From positions 14,973,581-15,037,580 of the forward strand of contig NC_133474.1 in assembly GCF_025370935.1 (NCBI RefSeq): a stretch of DNA of 64,000 bases, in the 5' to 3' direction. Of the stretch, positions 1-13,033 are shown one piece after another. Each line of letters starts with the position of its first letter. Position 1 is the first letter of the stretch. A program made the position numbers and the translations under genes. Source of the DNA: Choristoneura fumiferana. Taxonomy: Eukaryota > Arthropoda > Insecta > Lepidoptera > Tortricidae. Below the pieces are notes generated by a model. It was given only the letters and a program-made list of their open reading frames with translations. It was not told the origin of the DNA and ran no database searches.

Positions 1-761
1 GCCCGCGCGTGCCATCTCACGCCCGCGCCCTGCACAAAAACACAGCCATTAGCGAAGAGACTTAGCCTCTTTCCGCATCTTTACCCTCTAAATAGAAAGG
101 TTATGTTCTGCTCAAACCGATACGTCTGCGCAGCAATTCAATTTGCATCCAATAGCACAACAGTTTCTGAATATTATGATCCGCTGGTAAAAGTTCACGC
201 GCAGTCCGACGTATTGGTGATATTAGTCTTCGAATTCATGGATACCGAAAACTAAATTTCGGTCGAATTCAGACTGGCTATGTGCAATATCATTCTTAAT
301 TGATTTTGTAGCCTGTGAGCAAATCATTAACACTGTGCGTTTTTTTTTTCAGGAGCAATATGGGAAAAAAAAATATCGACATATACGCATATGCTTACAG
401 TTACAGGCTGCTCCAAATTGACCACCTCCACCATTGCACCGGGCGATCCGGCCACTGACGATTTTATAATATTTTGGCAAAGATGATAGAGTTACGAAAA
501 ATTAAACAAGATGATCGTTATGCAGCCGTAGCCGAAAAAGTGCATGTACTTATTGTTATACAAAAAAAAAAACGAAAAGAGATAGGGATAGGGGTTTAAA
601 ATTTAAGATATTCATTAGAAATACCCGATCTAATAAACGGGTAAGTAGTGTTAATCTTTGAGAAATAATAAGTGCAGCGACTAAAGTGTTATTTAGCATC
701 CGCATATTATTTAGCATCCGCAACGGAACATCTGTTTTTGTATGTAAGCAACGGGTTAATA
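1..761. other. Non-coding flank, no gene seen
   Basis: Opens GC-rich, then becomes AT-rich with short A and T runs. The 79-residue open frame on the minus strand at 556-795 is low-complexity and has no recognisable motif, so I do not call it a gene. Confidence 0.5.
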
Positions 762-1113
762 CAGGAGTCTTCAAACTTTTTGACTCAAGGGCCACACTGC
801 ACTTAATGGCTTTGGCTGGTCATGGGGGTAATGCATTAGTTAAGTAGACGTAGTCTTCAGGGGGTACCTAGGTACGAGTAACGCATAAGGAACGCACTTG
901 GTGTTGATTATGTTCATGAGTGGCTATCTATGATTATGACCAATTACCGTCAGTGGCGGGTCATAAAAAACTAATTACTAGTTACTTGTAGCTTTATAAA
1001 ATCGGACCCTATCGCGGGCCGGACCGTGGGCTCTCCCACTTTCTTTGCGCGGGCCGGATTAGAGGGGCTCGCGGGCCGGACCTGGCCCACGGGCCGTAGT
1101 TTGGCGGCCCCTG
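762..1113. mobile_element. hAT-like non-autonomous element
   Basis: The left end reads CAGGAGTCTTCAAACT and the right end, on the opposite strand, reads CAGGGGCCGCCAAACT, an imperfect terminal inverted repeat of the CAGGGG..CAAACT type seen in hAT transposons. The flanks, ggttaata and gcatagta, match at five of eight positions, compatible with a decayed 8-bp target duplication. The right half contains CGCGGGCCGGA three times. No transposase remains. The hAT assignment is inferred from the ends only. Confidence 0.5.
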
Positions 1114-1656
1114 GCATAGTAGTTTTATAGAACAGCTTCTATTAAACTACTATGCCATCTTTACAATACAAACAACAAATTATATAGCTCGGCTACCGAT
1201 AAATATATTATCTTCAAAATTGTTGATTTGGCGACTAATATTGTAAGTGAGCTACTTTATTTATTTTTGAGCTTCAATATCTGTCTACTAATTTAATCAA
1301 AATCAACCCCCAATAAAGAGCATCGTAAATAATGACTTAACAACTAAATTAATACTTAGATAGATAGATAAAAAACTTTATTTCCACAACACATACACGG
1401 CTTAGTAAATAACAAACAATTGTAAAGCAACATAAAAATTATCATGAATTAATTCGTCTTCTTTTTTAATGAAAATTAGCAACACACCTCGTGGTGCGCT
1501 GCGCGGGAGCGAGAGCGCGCACGCGCCGTAATCGGCCGGCCGCCAATGAGCGTGCTGCATCCAGAATACCGCAACGTGTCACATGTATTTGTTTACAATT
1601 AGACACTATTTAGAAGTGCGCGTATTCTTTAACAAAAATTCACTCATTTCAAAATA
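1114..1656. other. AT-rich spacer with a GC-rich patch
   Basis: Mostly AT-rich. A CpG-rich patch lies near 1490-1550. GATA repeats followed by an aactttattt motif at about 1358-1392 look like the minus-strand 3' end of a LINE, where aataaagtt runs into a GATA tail. No coding signal. Confidence 0.4.
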
Positions 1657-2105
1657 GGCTCGTTCGTTACCTTTTGAAACTCAGAGTAGAAAATAGAAGC
1701 CCCGCGACAGCGGGGCCTCGTCAACTTTCTAGCGGGTCACTTTTGCCTTGATAAACAACACAGAAGAAATGATAGGTTCGTACCTTGCCTATTGTACCTC
1801 AGAGCAGAAAATAAAAGCTCCGCCATAGCGGGGTTTCGTCAACTTTCTGGCGGGCCACTTTTGCCTTGATACGCAACACAGAAGAAATGATAACTTCGTT
1901 CGTTACCTCTTTCACCGCCACACAGCGGGGCTTCGTCGACTTTCATGTGGATCTCTTTTAACTTGAAACACAACTCAAAAGAAATGATTAATTCGTTCGT
2001 TACCATTTTACCTCAGAGCAGAAAATAGAAGCCCCGCCATAGAGCGGCTTCGTCGACTTTCTGGCGGGCCACTTTTGTCTTGATACACAACATAGAAGAA
2101 ACTTC
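1657..2105. repeat. Hairpin-bearing minisatellite, about 4 units
   Basis: Four diverged units of roughly 100-120 bp follow one another. Each contains most of an ordered set of blocks: cgttcgttacc, ctcagagcagaaaatag, a GC hairpin, tcgtcaactttctggcggg, cacttttgccttgata and acaacacagaagaaatga. The first unit has a near-perfect hairpin at 1699-1716 (gcccgc..gcgggc type); later copies are weaker. The third unit lacks the cagagcagaaaatag block. No open reading frame is shared between units. Confidence 0.8.
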
Positions 2106-4069
2106 GAAACTTTTTTCCTTACCTTAGCCCCTCAGATTATCATTAACCGTTTTTTTCATGTTTAATTAAAAAAGATTTAGTCGCTTATAACATAAATTTT
2201 AACACAGGTATAAAAATATTGGTCCTAATATAAAATTTGACCTACCACTGTTAATTTTTTGATGACAATATAAATAAATTTGATGTTTATTTATGGTAGA
2301 TTCAGTCATAATTTAATAAAGGTGATAATATTAAATTAGAGTCTGTTAAAATTGTTAATTAGATGCAATAAAGACACTTATTAGAAGCTAACTATTTGAA
2401 AGAAAGAAAGAAAGAAAATGCGTTTATTGCCAACAATTAGACATATTACATATATTATTATATTATATTATTATTATATTATATTATTTGTAGACATATT
2501 ACAAATTTAGTTGCTCTATAATAATCGTGATGATGATTCATTAAAACGTAGCTTGGATTACACAATATACGGTCGCTTGAAAAGTATTTATTAGGCGCTT
2601 AAAATTAGTCGCTGATTTATTAATTTAGTAGACAAATAATTAAATTTGAAGGCAGAAACGACAGTTTAAAGAAGCTGCGTTAATTACAACCCTTAATCTT
2701 TTGTCTACAGGGAGAAAATTGACGTATTTTGAGCTAATCCATCTCTAGCATCAACAACAATATTGCCAATATATCGAACCTGCAATATTAAATTTGAACT
2801 CCGCGGTATCGTATTGCTTTGAACAAGGTTTTACTAGCCAAAGGTTTATTTCGAACCATACCCTTGAGTGGAGGAAAAAGTTGATCTAATTACTTACACA
2901 ATTAATGGTGCATTCTGTTTATTGCTGGGTTAAATACATTTCGGACTAATGAGGGAGAGCTAGAGGGAAATTCGGGCTAAGGATTTGATTAAATGCTACA
3001 ATACGAGTAAGTAAGTAGACAAAAATGAATACCAAGCCGTAAGGCAGACATTTAAGTAATTTTATGAAAGATATTAAGCTCTTATTATTAGCTTTCGTAC
3101 TGTTCAAATATAGACAAATAGATCTTAATTTGTTAACTTTCGGCCCCTTATTCCAAATATATATTTTTTAAATGGCTGTCCATTGGAAGACAATTTTTCC
3201 AGTGTCTAGTAGGTTTTATCGTTGCACGGTAAAAAAAATCTAGAAAACCAAATAATGAGAGGTAATGGTAGATGAACGATGACAGCGCGAACATTTGTTT
3301 ATCTCTATCTGTCACTTGACATTAATCGTCTTTGCCAGTCATAGATAAAACCATGAAACCAGATAAAACATACGTTTACAATTTTTGCTACAAGTCGTAC
3401 AACGGCCAACCGATAGTATATTTTTCAATCTCGATATTGGCGGAATCATCGAAAGTTTCGATGGAGCTATAAGTATTTAAATAAAAATTGAATTGAATTG
3501 ATTACAATTTTGTTTGCCGCTGCTAGCAGAATTGTCCGACCGGTCAGAAGCCATTTAAAAAAAACTTTGAGCTGATCTGAGGAGCAGATTATGCAAGCTC
3601 ATTATTTTTTTCTGAGTCGATGTTTTCTTGAGGCACTGCCACAGAATTCATGAGGTTAATTATAAGCAAGGCAGCCTTTCATGAATGCTACTTTCTCAAG
3701 AAACTGCTAGTGAGAAAGTGTGTACATTGGCGAGCTACTAATTAGTAGAGCTCTTCCATACGCATTATGTGACATCAGGAAGTAAACAGTGATTACTTTC
3801 CCTACGAATGCAAGCTACTTACATGTTTTCAAACAACATATTTGTAAACAGAGATATCATGATGGGATAATTTCAGACCAATTGCCCTAGTCCGAAACTT
3901 AAGTACCAACGAACACTGCACCTGAATACATATACACGATGTGATGAATATCCATGGCTCAGATACAAAAATCCGAATTCATTAGTTTATTACACACACG
4001 TCTGCCCACATCAGCATTCGAACTAGGGACCTCTAGCATCTAGCTTCATTCTTTTCTACCATCATAGAC
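2106..4069. other. AT-rich non-coding stretch with simple repeats
   Basis: A GAAA run at about 2398-2416 is followed by aatgcgtttattgcc, which looks like the minus-strand 3' end of a LINE. An ATT-rich simple repeat spans about 2445-2490. Near 4018-4030 an inverted attcgaac resembles a pol III B box from an old SINE, but no complete element can be drawn. No gene seen. Confidence 0.4.
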
Positions 4070-4270
4070 CAGTGGTTTCTAAACTTTTTAGTTTTTCCCC
4101 CTGAAAATTGTAACAAGTTCTCATTTACCCGTTTAAAACAAGTGCAGTGCGAACTTTACATCGTATTTGTAGCCATTCCGCTCCGTCTTGGCATCTTGTT
4201 CACTAACCCCCCACTAGATAAAGTTTTACTCTTTTAGGGGTAATTTAACCCGAGGCTCGGAACCAATGCA
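4070..4270. mobile_element. Degenerate hAT-like inverted-repeat element
   Basis: The left end is accagtggtttctaaact. The right end, read on the opposite strand, is gcattggttccgagcct. Both resemble the CAGTGGTTCCCAAAC end common in hAT elements. The ends are decayed and the target duplication is unclear, so this is tentative. Confidence 0.3.
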
Positions 4271-6244
4271 CTATGCTATCCGATCGTGATTTTTATAGAT
4301 CGCGGACGGATACCTGATAACTACTCTGAACTTGTCATGTAGCTGTACATCAGTACATTTTTTAGACTTTGTACGAAAAACAATACGGCATAGTGTTATT
4401 GTTTTACATATATCCGCTGAACGTCCGTTAAAGGTACGAACTAAGAGATACAATGGAGTGTACCTTGTGTGGTTAGAGAACGACACTTGAATTGAACGAC
4501 AATTTTAGATATAAGAAAGACGTTTTGTTTTTAAAAGGTTTTTTCCCTAAAACTCTTAATAAAAGTCTTAGTTAACTAAGCCGGGGAATTATGTCACATT
4601 TAGAGTAGGGGGGGAGGGGTCTGATGATATAGGTACATCCACAAAATAATTGAGATCTTCATAGCAAGTAGGCACGTAGGCGTCCACTGCACGTCACCTT
4701 TAACATGTTAAAGCAGAGCTTGCAATTACAATTTTAAATAAGCTTTAAAATTCTTGTGTTCGTGAATACAAATGGTGGTGCGAAACCTAATTCAGGAAAC
4801 AAACACAAAATGTTCATTAGTTACATCCTCATGCCACGCGATACGCCGCGGCCCCGCGTAACGAGAAATGAAATAATGAATTACAGGACCCCGGCTGCCA
4901 GCCCACGGACATATAACTGGCAGTTTTCGAAATCCAATTCCATTATTAGACTTTATAATGCCCTCCTTAAAAAGTACTTTTGTACTATTCACCGTTCGTA
5001 ATACTGTGAAAATGAGATTAATGTAAAAAACAAGCTTTTTGCTGACTGTACATTGATTAGGTACACTTCTATTGTCACCCAAACTACATAACGGTACCCA
5101 GTTTCAAGTCAATGCCATGAATCGCTGAAGAGTTTCGTCCTACGGAGACGATCTTGGCTAAACGATTATTTTCCCAGCTCCGTTAAAAATAAAGTACCTA
5201 GTCGTAAATTATGTTAACTTTCATACGAATCTCTTTGGATGCGCCGAACGGGATTCGAACTCACGTCTTTTGGCTATATGCACCGTGTATGCTTTCGAGT
5301 ATTTTTATGTTTTTGGAAAGGTTGGTTAGGGGCGACGTGGTGTTTGTTGTAACCGAAAACAAAAACATCTTAGATTTCGTAGAGTCAACATTCTGCTAAT
5401 ATAACAAATAATATAAGAAGTTTATTGTCAAAAAAACAGTGATTATAGAGATGGTGGTTCAAAACAGATTACATTTTTTGGTTAGCAGGTGCTGTTATCT
5501 ACTAAAACCTATCAAACACGAAAAACCTATGCTCATTGACAGCGGGAGAGGTGGAAATGAATGACATCGATTGTGGAAGGAAACACACACCATAATATTT
5601 CTATTCCTCTCATTGTTCATTTGTGGTACAGAACTCTTACGAAGAAATAAACTTGACTTCGGTGCAGTTTGGATGTCTCTGGTTAAGGACCGCTTAGACA
5701 TAAATTAGTCATAGAGTGGGTAATTACTTTATATAGGTAGTCATTTACGATTTCGCGTGCCGTGATTCTTATTACAATGTCATTAATGGCTAATTTTGAC
5801 AAAATCACGCCTCCTTGTGGATGGCACTAATATAATAGGGCAATCTCTCTCTCGTGCCGAAGTAAAGGGCGGTAAGAAGCCAAATGGGTTTGATATCGAC
5901 AGCATTAATTTGTCCCCAGTACCTACTTGAGAGCGCAAACCATTATTGGTTGCATTGAGTAACTAAATTTTAGGATGAACTTGCATTTAGTTACTATATA
6001 CTTAGGAAAATGTTATAGACCCGGTTGCTTGTTTGCAACTTAGGTATCTTGTAAAAAAATGTGTTGTAAAAAATGTTGGTAAAAAAATGATAATAATTTT
6101 TAATAAGTATTTATAAAAGTAATTTATAAGAGCAGCGTAGAAGATAGTTTGCGGAACAGGAAGTGACTCTAGGAACTTTGTAAGTACCTAACAGTGATAA
6201 TACAGTAATAAGTTTTGGTCCGAATTTCATTTTTAATAGAAGCT
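4271..6244. other. Non-coding stretch, no gene seen
   Basis: Open frames on both strands at 4756-5082 overlap and carry no motif. The stretch at 5035-5125 vaguely resembles 6245-6430 (gactgtac followed by cccaaactaca), suggesting two remnants of one old repeat. A gggattcgaactcac motif at about 5249-5263 resembles an inverted pol III B box. Confidence 0.35.
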
Positions 6245-6430
6245 TATTTGTTGACTGTACTTGCATATCGTCCAAACTATATTCCGACAGATCATGGGTG
6301 AACCAGCAGAATTTTACAGCCTGATTACTATATTGCTACCGGATTTATATAAATAATACAAATTTCAGCTCAATCGGATTCCAGGAGTTGGTCGAAAAAT
6401 GGTTTGAAATTTTTGAAATCACGTCTTACA
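6245..6430. repeat. Old interspersed repeat remnant
   Basis: Contains ttgttgactgtacttgcat, cgtccaaactata, then tttcagctcaatcggatt and ggtcgaaaaatgg, a phrase order I know from lepidopteran interspersed repeats. A weaker relative lies at 5035-5125. Class not determined. Confidence 0.35.
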
Positions 6431-7794
6431 GACTTAGTTATAATATAAACAAACGATCATGCGAACGTTGCAAGTTAAAGCTTCTAAAAATAAACCATAA
6501 TTATTAAGTGCATCGCACATTTTGTAATAAATGAAAGCGAAATTACATGCTAATAAAATACAAGTTTATAATTTAGGCGAGTAAAAATGTTCGCGTGATT
6601 TAATTCACACTGACACCTATTTAAGTTATGAAGTTAGGATTAGTTCACACCGAGATTTGAAGGAACTATTATTAAAATTCGAATTCTCTTTTTAAAAACT
6701 GCAGCTTCGCGTAACATCGATGTACACTGACCTTTACTTCTATATAAATATATCTGACAATGAAGACAGTTATTGTTTGTACTAGGACTTAGGAGTAATA
6801 TTTATAAACACAATATTTAACGAAAACTTATGTTGCTGATGTTGCTGAAAATGTATCTAAACTGCTTATGTATGTATGAACTGTTTTCGTCTCGTTCGTA
6901 TTGTTCTTTTCTCAAACTCGTAACAATCTGATCTAGGTCTGAAAAGAAAACTCATATGCCAGTCTTTCAATTACTTAAATAATTTTCCAAATTAACCACA
7001 AACTTACCAGTTAGGTTAGTTAGGTTCTTTCTATCATTTCATTTGGTTTAATGTGTAATGCAACCGAAGTGCTAATTCGCGGCAGCACGCGATCGGGGCA
7101 TTATCCCGCACGGAGCGCCACTTGCCGACGCGTTCCGGGTGTCACTTCGGTAACTAATGAACCGTTTGATTTGATACTTTCTAAATTTGAAGTACACATT
7201 AATGAGTACAATATTACATGGTTTGCGTGCGAGGCATGTCGTCATGGGTTTTAATTTAATTTTTGCGTAATATATCATACTCCTTAACGTAATTTATTGA
7301 CAACGAAGCTCTATTTAGCCCCTTAGAATTCAAAAGATGTTTTACGAAAGTTCACTCGTTGTTCCCATTTTTCCTTATTTTTTTGGATATTAAGTATTTA
7401 TTTCGTTTATTCTTCGTACAGAATCAACATTCTACGTTAGTCTTACAGTGCTTTGGTTGTTTTTACTATTATGCTATGAAATAAATGTAAAATTAAAAAA
7501 GAAAACTTTAAAGTAGGTAGTTTAACTTACGTAGAGGCATTTAAAATATCTTGCAGCTGCATCCAGAGTCGTAAATTAGTTGTAATATGAATGAAACTTG
7601 ATATTTAAAAGCACGTAGCGGACAATATGATAATCTTTTTTTCTTTGATTAAGGAGACGAGTGTAGTAAATGCAGGGTTATTTATTTACCTGGTCATTCG
7701 ATCGGGTGGCCGGTAATGCTGTTTTCTTTTTTGAACCATTCCAGATACCTGTAAACAAGGGGATTGTTAGTATTGTGTATGAAAATGAGTGAAG
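6431..7794. other. Non-coding stretch, no gene seen
   Basis: AT-rich, with overlapping open frames on both strands at 7051-7278 that carry no recognisable domain. TTAGG-like words near 7010-7030 are too few to be telomeric. Confidence 0.4.
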
Positions 7795-7866
7795 ACAAAC
7801 ATCACGCCTGTTTTCCAAATGTGGTAGGCAGAGCACACGAAACGTTACCGCTTCGGAGCCACTAGA
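7795..7866. repeat. Interspersed repeat fragment, copy 1
   Basis: About 70 bp nearly identical to 17404-17474, sharing the phrases aacatcacgcctgt, ggtaggcagagcacacgaa and cgttaccgcttcggagccac. The conserved core suggests the 3' part of a retroelement, but its class cannot be fixed from this fragment. Confidence 0.7.
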
Positions 7867-8510
7867 TGAGTGAAGAATTTTAATAAAATATAGTTATGAA
7901 ATAAATCGCTACGTTTTCATGCTATTAAAACTCGAAAAACAAACTATGAACTCTATTTTACACCCCCATATATATAACGTGATAAGTTACACAACTCAAA
8001 TAATAAAGCGCATGAAGTTACATTTCAAGTGCGCAGTTTCAAGCAAATTAATTGAATTGGTTATTTGTTCTATTCTCTACCAAAGCGTTTGTGGCTGAGT
8101 AGTTTTGAACGGAATGTACATAGCTCTCGAGCTCGAGACCAAAGATGCGACGTCTATTGAGCTTGACCTCATTGATTAGGTTGTTATTTAGTATTTCCAT
8201 ACAATTTAAGTATAGAAATTACGTGCCTAGGTTTCTACTAACGCAAGTCAACAAATGACCTAAAGCTAGATATTATGGTAACCAGTCGTTGCCCGCGACC
8301 GCGACTCTGTCGGTGAAGATTAAATTTTCCACTATCCCGCAGGAACTATGAAATTTTCCGGAATTTAAATTATCCTATATCCTTCCGAGAGTTTTATTTA
8401 ACCATTAACAACCGAGCACAGTATTAAAATTCATCTAAATCGATTCATCGATAAATTAGTGAAGAGTTGGTACACAGACGAAAGCATGTATGGATATGGT
8501 TAGGTATTAC
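7867..8510. other. Non-coding stretch, no gene seen
   Basis: No repeat structure or open frame of note. Near 8290-8480 the sequence resembles decayed Helitron interior (gcccgcgaccgcgac, then a ccgagagttttat block). Confidence 0.35.
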
Positions 8511-8600
8511 AATACTTACAATACAATACAATACAAAGACTCTTTATTGTACACCAGACATAGTATGCGATACAGAAAACAGATACACAGAGAAAAAATT
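8511..8600 (-). repeat. RTE-type LINE 3' tail, minus strand
   Basis: Read on the minus strand it gives an aataaagagtctttg core followed by a tattg repeat tail. This is the 3' end format of the RTE-like tails at 27137 and 30806. A related minus-strand tail lies at 24291-24360. Confidence 0.5.
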
Positions 8601-8847
8601 GTTTTGATTACTTTGATTATTTAAGATTTGATTATTTAGTATGAATTTTGAACTGTTAAAAAAACTCTTTACCTACTGAATGGTTTCAAGCAATTATAAT
8701 CCTTTCTACGTAGCTTGGGTACGGTGTCACATGTCATTAAGCAATTAAAGGATTGTGACAATGGAAATACGAATCGTTTTTTTGCGATTTTCGATTGAAT
8801 ATGAAGGGTGTGTAATCGATTTTATTCGTGAGAGTTTATATTTTTAA

Positions 8848-8900
8848 CTAGATTTTTCCTGCGGCTTCGCCCGCATATCAAGTGTTTTTGCTTGTCTATC
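8848..8900 (-). mobile_element. Helitron 3' terminus, minus strand
   Basis: On the minus strand a gcgggcgaagccgc hairpin is followed by a short A/T spacer and a terminal CTAG next to T. That is the 3' end format of Helitrons, which insert between A and T. The 5' end of this copy could not be found. Confidence 0.5.
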
Positions 8901-8999
8901 GGGATCTCATAAACCATGCGGTATTTTTTAGCAGTTTATCAAAACTAATAACGGTAAAAAAAAAACTAAAACCGTAATAACAAAATTTAATAACAAAGT

Positions 9000-9850
9000 A
9001 AGGTAAATGTTCCAGTGGTCGACACTTTTAGACCGAAAATCACACATTTCGAAATTATTATTCTTATCAATTACACAGACATATCAGCGGACGCAGATGT
9101 TGAGCGGTTTGTAGTTGATCATATAGCAACTTTAATGTTAAGTTATATCTTATCACTATTATAATATATATGATGTTCCCGAAACCTGTAAAATTGTACC
9201 AGTCTTTGACAGGCAATTTTTCAAAAGTCGTAGTTGTTGACTATGAAAAATTGAATCAGTGTTTCCAGTATTTGACAGGCATATTATATAATGGTTTTAA
9301 TGTCATAATCCATATATTGTTTTAAATATATGATAAGTAACATTTAAATATACAATTTACCTCACAAGAACATTTTAGTACCTGCCTACTTATTATAAAC
9401 AATTATAATCGTTGATATGTAACATAATACTCCTGTGGATACACTTAAAGAATAACTAAAAAATATCATAATGAGATAAATTCGTCATTTTATTTTATTA
9501 CTAATAAATGATAATAATAGTAATATAAATTTCGTTAGTAATTTATTTTTATATACCTGTAACCAATCGTTGACGCCAGTTGTATTATTTGACACCTAAA
9601 TACATACTTGTCAAGCACTGGGTCCCCATAGTAAAAGAGTCTTTGACACCCATGTCAAAGACTACTCAAACGACCGTTGGAAATGTTTTGATTGAAGATA
9701 AAGGCTTAACTTGTGATCTTCTACCTTACGATAAGGTTGAAATTAAGATTCAATAAAAAATCGATTGAAGGAGTGCTTGACGTAGGTGTCAACCACTGGA
9801 AATTGAAGAAATTTTGTACCAGTGCTTGACATGCCTTTAAAATAGTGAAT
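9000..9850. repeat. Dispersed CCAGTnnTTGACAGGC motif cluster
   Basis: A motif like ccagtctttgacaggc recurs at about 9199-9214, 9265-9280 and 9819-9835 in direct orientation, and at 9607-9623 inverted. Weaker versions lie at 9013 and 9770. At 9637-9662 there is an 11-bp-arm palindrome, agtctttgaca/tgtcaaagact. The intervening sequence is not clearly repeated, so this is not a simple tandem array. It may be a decayed element or a set of binding sites. Confidence 0.45.
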
Positions 9851-11221
9851 AAAAGGCGATTTGTTCATTAAAACACACAAAATAAATAGTTTGTACACTT
9901 ATCAACTGATTTTAGTTAAAACTTACCAGCTGAAACAGTACTCCAGTGAATAAATCCACAAAAACTGCACGAAGTCCTTAATCAAACACGTAAGAAAAGT
10001 AGCGCACTTTCACTCTGAAGCACATGTTAGCAAAGTGACGTCATTTTTAAAAAAGTATTGATTGAATGAATGAATGCTTTGACATGGGAATCATAGATGG
10101 TGTTATTAGGTAGTATATTAAACACGGTTCCAATGTTCGTTTTCCTATTTTTGCAAAAAAACGGCTGAAATGTCAAGGATGGGGGGGGGGGAGGGAGGTC
10201 TGCGATTGGGACATTTACCTTAACAGTTCAAAAAAATCAAACAATACGAAACACTCAAAACAAAGACGCATTCAAGGCCCTTCGCTTTTTGACAAGATTG
10301 TGGAATCGATTCGATCAATAAGCAAAGTCAAGTTCTATTGTAATTGAGTTCCGTTTTACGCGATGAAAGTTGACGAGATTAAAATTTATCTTATTAGTTT
10401 AATAACAAAATAATATATTTTTAAGTGATTTGTGTTTATTATTACGATATATTTCAAGCTACATGAAGATATTTCATTTTTTTTATTCTTCCGAGATTCA
10501 GGTATATTTTTTATAACATATTGGCCTGAAACATTCATGGCGTGGAATGGAAAAAAAGCAGTTGTCACCGTACCCAAGCTATCCGAAAAGTATTATAGGG
10601 TATATAAAATCTCTCTGTTCGCCTAGTCTTATCCCATTCAATAATAATAATATGTAATCAGCTCTTCGTCGTTTTTCGCTTGATAGGTACATCAGTTTTG
10701 GGTCATCGTGACCTCTAGTTTGGCCACAAAACAGATAGGTACAGAATTCAATGTACATACAAAGTGCGCTAGAGCAACGCACACTTAGACACTGCTCACG
10801 GACACGATATCTCGGACCGGTTGGGACCACTGCGAGCGCGAGTGCCATCCACTTGAGACACGCGTCTGTGAACTTTTGTGTGCAATAACATGAGAATGCG
10901 AATTTATTGCACTTTAAAATATAATTGTATAATATGGTTGAGTTGTTGAAAATGTAATAAAACCAATGAGTGAAATGGACAGCAAAATAATTAAGCACTG
11001 AGTGCCGATGCAATGCAAGCATTTTATCATACGGAAACTTCAGTTTTAATTTTTCATTCGTTTCACATCTGAATGCACCACCCGTTACAGATTTAAAGCC
11101 TTTGGTGATAAAAAATAAATATTAAAAACACTGAAATGGAACTGCAAACGATATTAACACATTGAAAATCAGTGATAATAACGTAATAGGTATGTAGGTA
11201 CGTAGGTATTTTTATAATAGA
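9851..11221. other. Non-coding stretch, no gene seen
   Basis: Contains an 11-G run at 10181-10191. Long minus-strand open frames at 10386-11022 lack recognisable domains and have no codon structure I trust. Confidence 0.4.
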
Positions 11222-11400
11222 TGGAATCAAAACTATAGGTCGTGCCACGAGTTGAAGCGACAGCTACAAAAAATAACTGATTGCAAAAAAGGAGAATGAA
11301 TGAAATGAATGAGCAAATGACAAAATACTGCTGTTATTAAGTACACGACATATTCTTGTGTGCGTGACCTCAACTCTGGTGGCACTACCTATACTTCCGA
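11222..11400. repeat. Interspersed repeat, copy 1 (pair with 44893)
   Basis: Shares block order with 44893-45065: gttgaag..acagct, aactgattgca, ggagaat, atgag, then a block ending ctggtggcactacctat. The two copies are diverged and differ in length, so this is an old dispersed repeat of unknown class. Confidence 0.55.
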
Positions 11401-13033
11401 TATTTTAAGTAATGCCTTGAAATTATTATTAGACTAGCAATGTCTAATAATAGATAAATTCTTTGTTTAAAATGAAGTTAGTGTGGCGTATGGCGTGGCA
11501 TCGTAACAGCTTGATTCCTACCGAGTTGCTTAAATTTTTTACATGACGTCAATGGTGACAAGTTTGGCGAAGCTCGTCCGAGGAGTCGCGTTTGAAGACA
11601 TATCAATCTCACGCATCTCTCACTCTCCGGGTTGCGTAAGGAAATTTTTCACTCTATGCAACTGGTACGTAGGTATTTAACTACCCAATATAATACAGGT
11701 CAAGAATACAGGTTACATCATTTTCTGGCCCGACCGTAAAACAAGTTTACATGTAATGGGAATACGTTGAAGCGATTCCAGTTAAACGATATTGAGGACG
11801 AGTGCGCTCGGCCGCAGCTCGGCCCGTTAACACGAATCCAGATGACCCATATGAGGACCCCGATACGCCAGTCCGTCGACTAGTCCAGCGACTTACCAGC
11901 CGTCCGCTGACCAGTCGACGGACACAAAGTGACAGCCGATCGGCAAGTCCTCGAGCCTCTGTGAATGCCACATAAACATTTGTTTACGATCATCCTGAAT
12001 TGTGGCTTTTCGCGCCACACCTGTGGCTGCAATAAAACACTTTATGGCTTACAAAATGGGTGACACGAAGTTTTAAACGATTCAGCATTTCGGTGTCGTA
12101 AATCTATTTTTAAGCTCACATGTGTTTCCACAATCTGTGCAGCCTATAAACGATTCTTTCTTGTTTGCTTTTATAGCGACATGCAATTACAACCAGAGAC
12201 ACTTAAAACGAGTTATGATCGCAATTCTGCCTCGCTTTAAACTAAATATGAGAAATATCATCAGAGTTGGCTGAAATAATAGGACCCGCTGTAATAACTC
12301 TAATTTTCGTTTAGTTTTATTGCATATTTTCACGTTTAATTAACCATAATAATAGGGTTTCATTAGGAAACTGAATCGTATATATCTTGTGTTATCTTCA
12401 TATTCCAGTCTTCATCATTCATAATATTAAAATGTAAGACCTCGGACCTCATAATCGCTGCGAGCGTTTAAATCCCTAAGCAAAAACAAATGTAAATGGT
12501 CCTAAAATTTAAGCAGGCATCAACTTAAACAGTAAGTATTTACCTAACGTAAATTATAGTTACCTAGTAATTAGGGAAGTTATAAAGTTTAAGTTTATCT
12601 TGTCGATTAAACTAAACAGTTCTCTCAAAGAACTAAATTGTTTTTGATAATTAGCCGAAATCAATTATATAGATCCACCCGAACTAATAGGCACGTTATC
12701 TTCAATAAGGCATGTTTGCTGCTATTGCCTATGATCAATAAATCCTCTATATCGCAGCCCGGCCTATAACCTGCTGGTTTGCTCCAGTTTAATTGGAACA
12801 ATGAAGATAGTTGCCTGCCTTGTTTGTAATGTAATACCTGCATTCGACGTGTGTGAACCAGTTTAATTTCCTTTGTTTAATAAACAAAGTTATATCGACT
12901 GTAAATAAAATGGAGCGGCGCGCCGGCGTGGATGGAGCGAGAGCCAGGAAGACTGGCACTCTGAATCCGCGTTCCGATTCCAATAAAGTAAATTGTTTCG
13001 CTTACTTTTTTGGACCCATCGTCCGTGGAGAGC
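11401..13033. other. Non-coding stretch with a CpG-rich island
   Basis: A GC-rich block at about 11790-11960 stands out against AT-rich surroundings and has open frames only by virtue of its composition. It could be regulatory or an unrecognised untranslated exon. Nothing else is identifiable. Confidence 0.35.

Noticed and set aside
10579..11022. 147-codon minus-strand frame
   Set aside because: No recognisable domain, unusual composition and no supporting exons; most likely chance.
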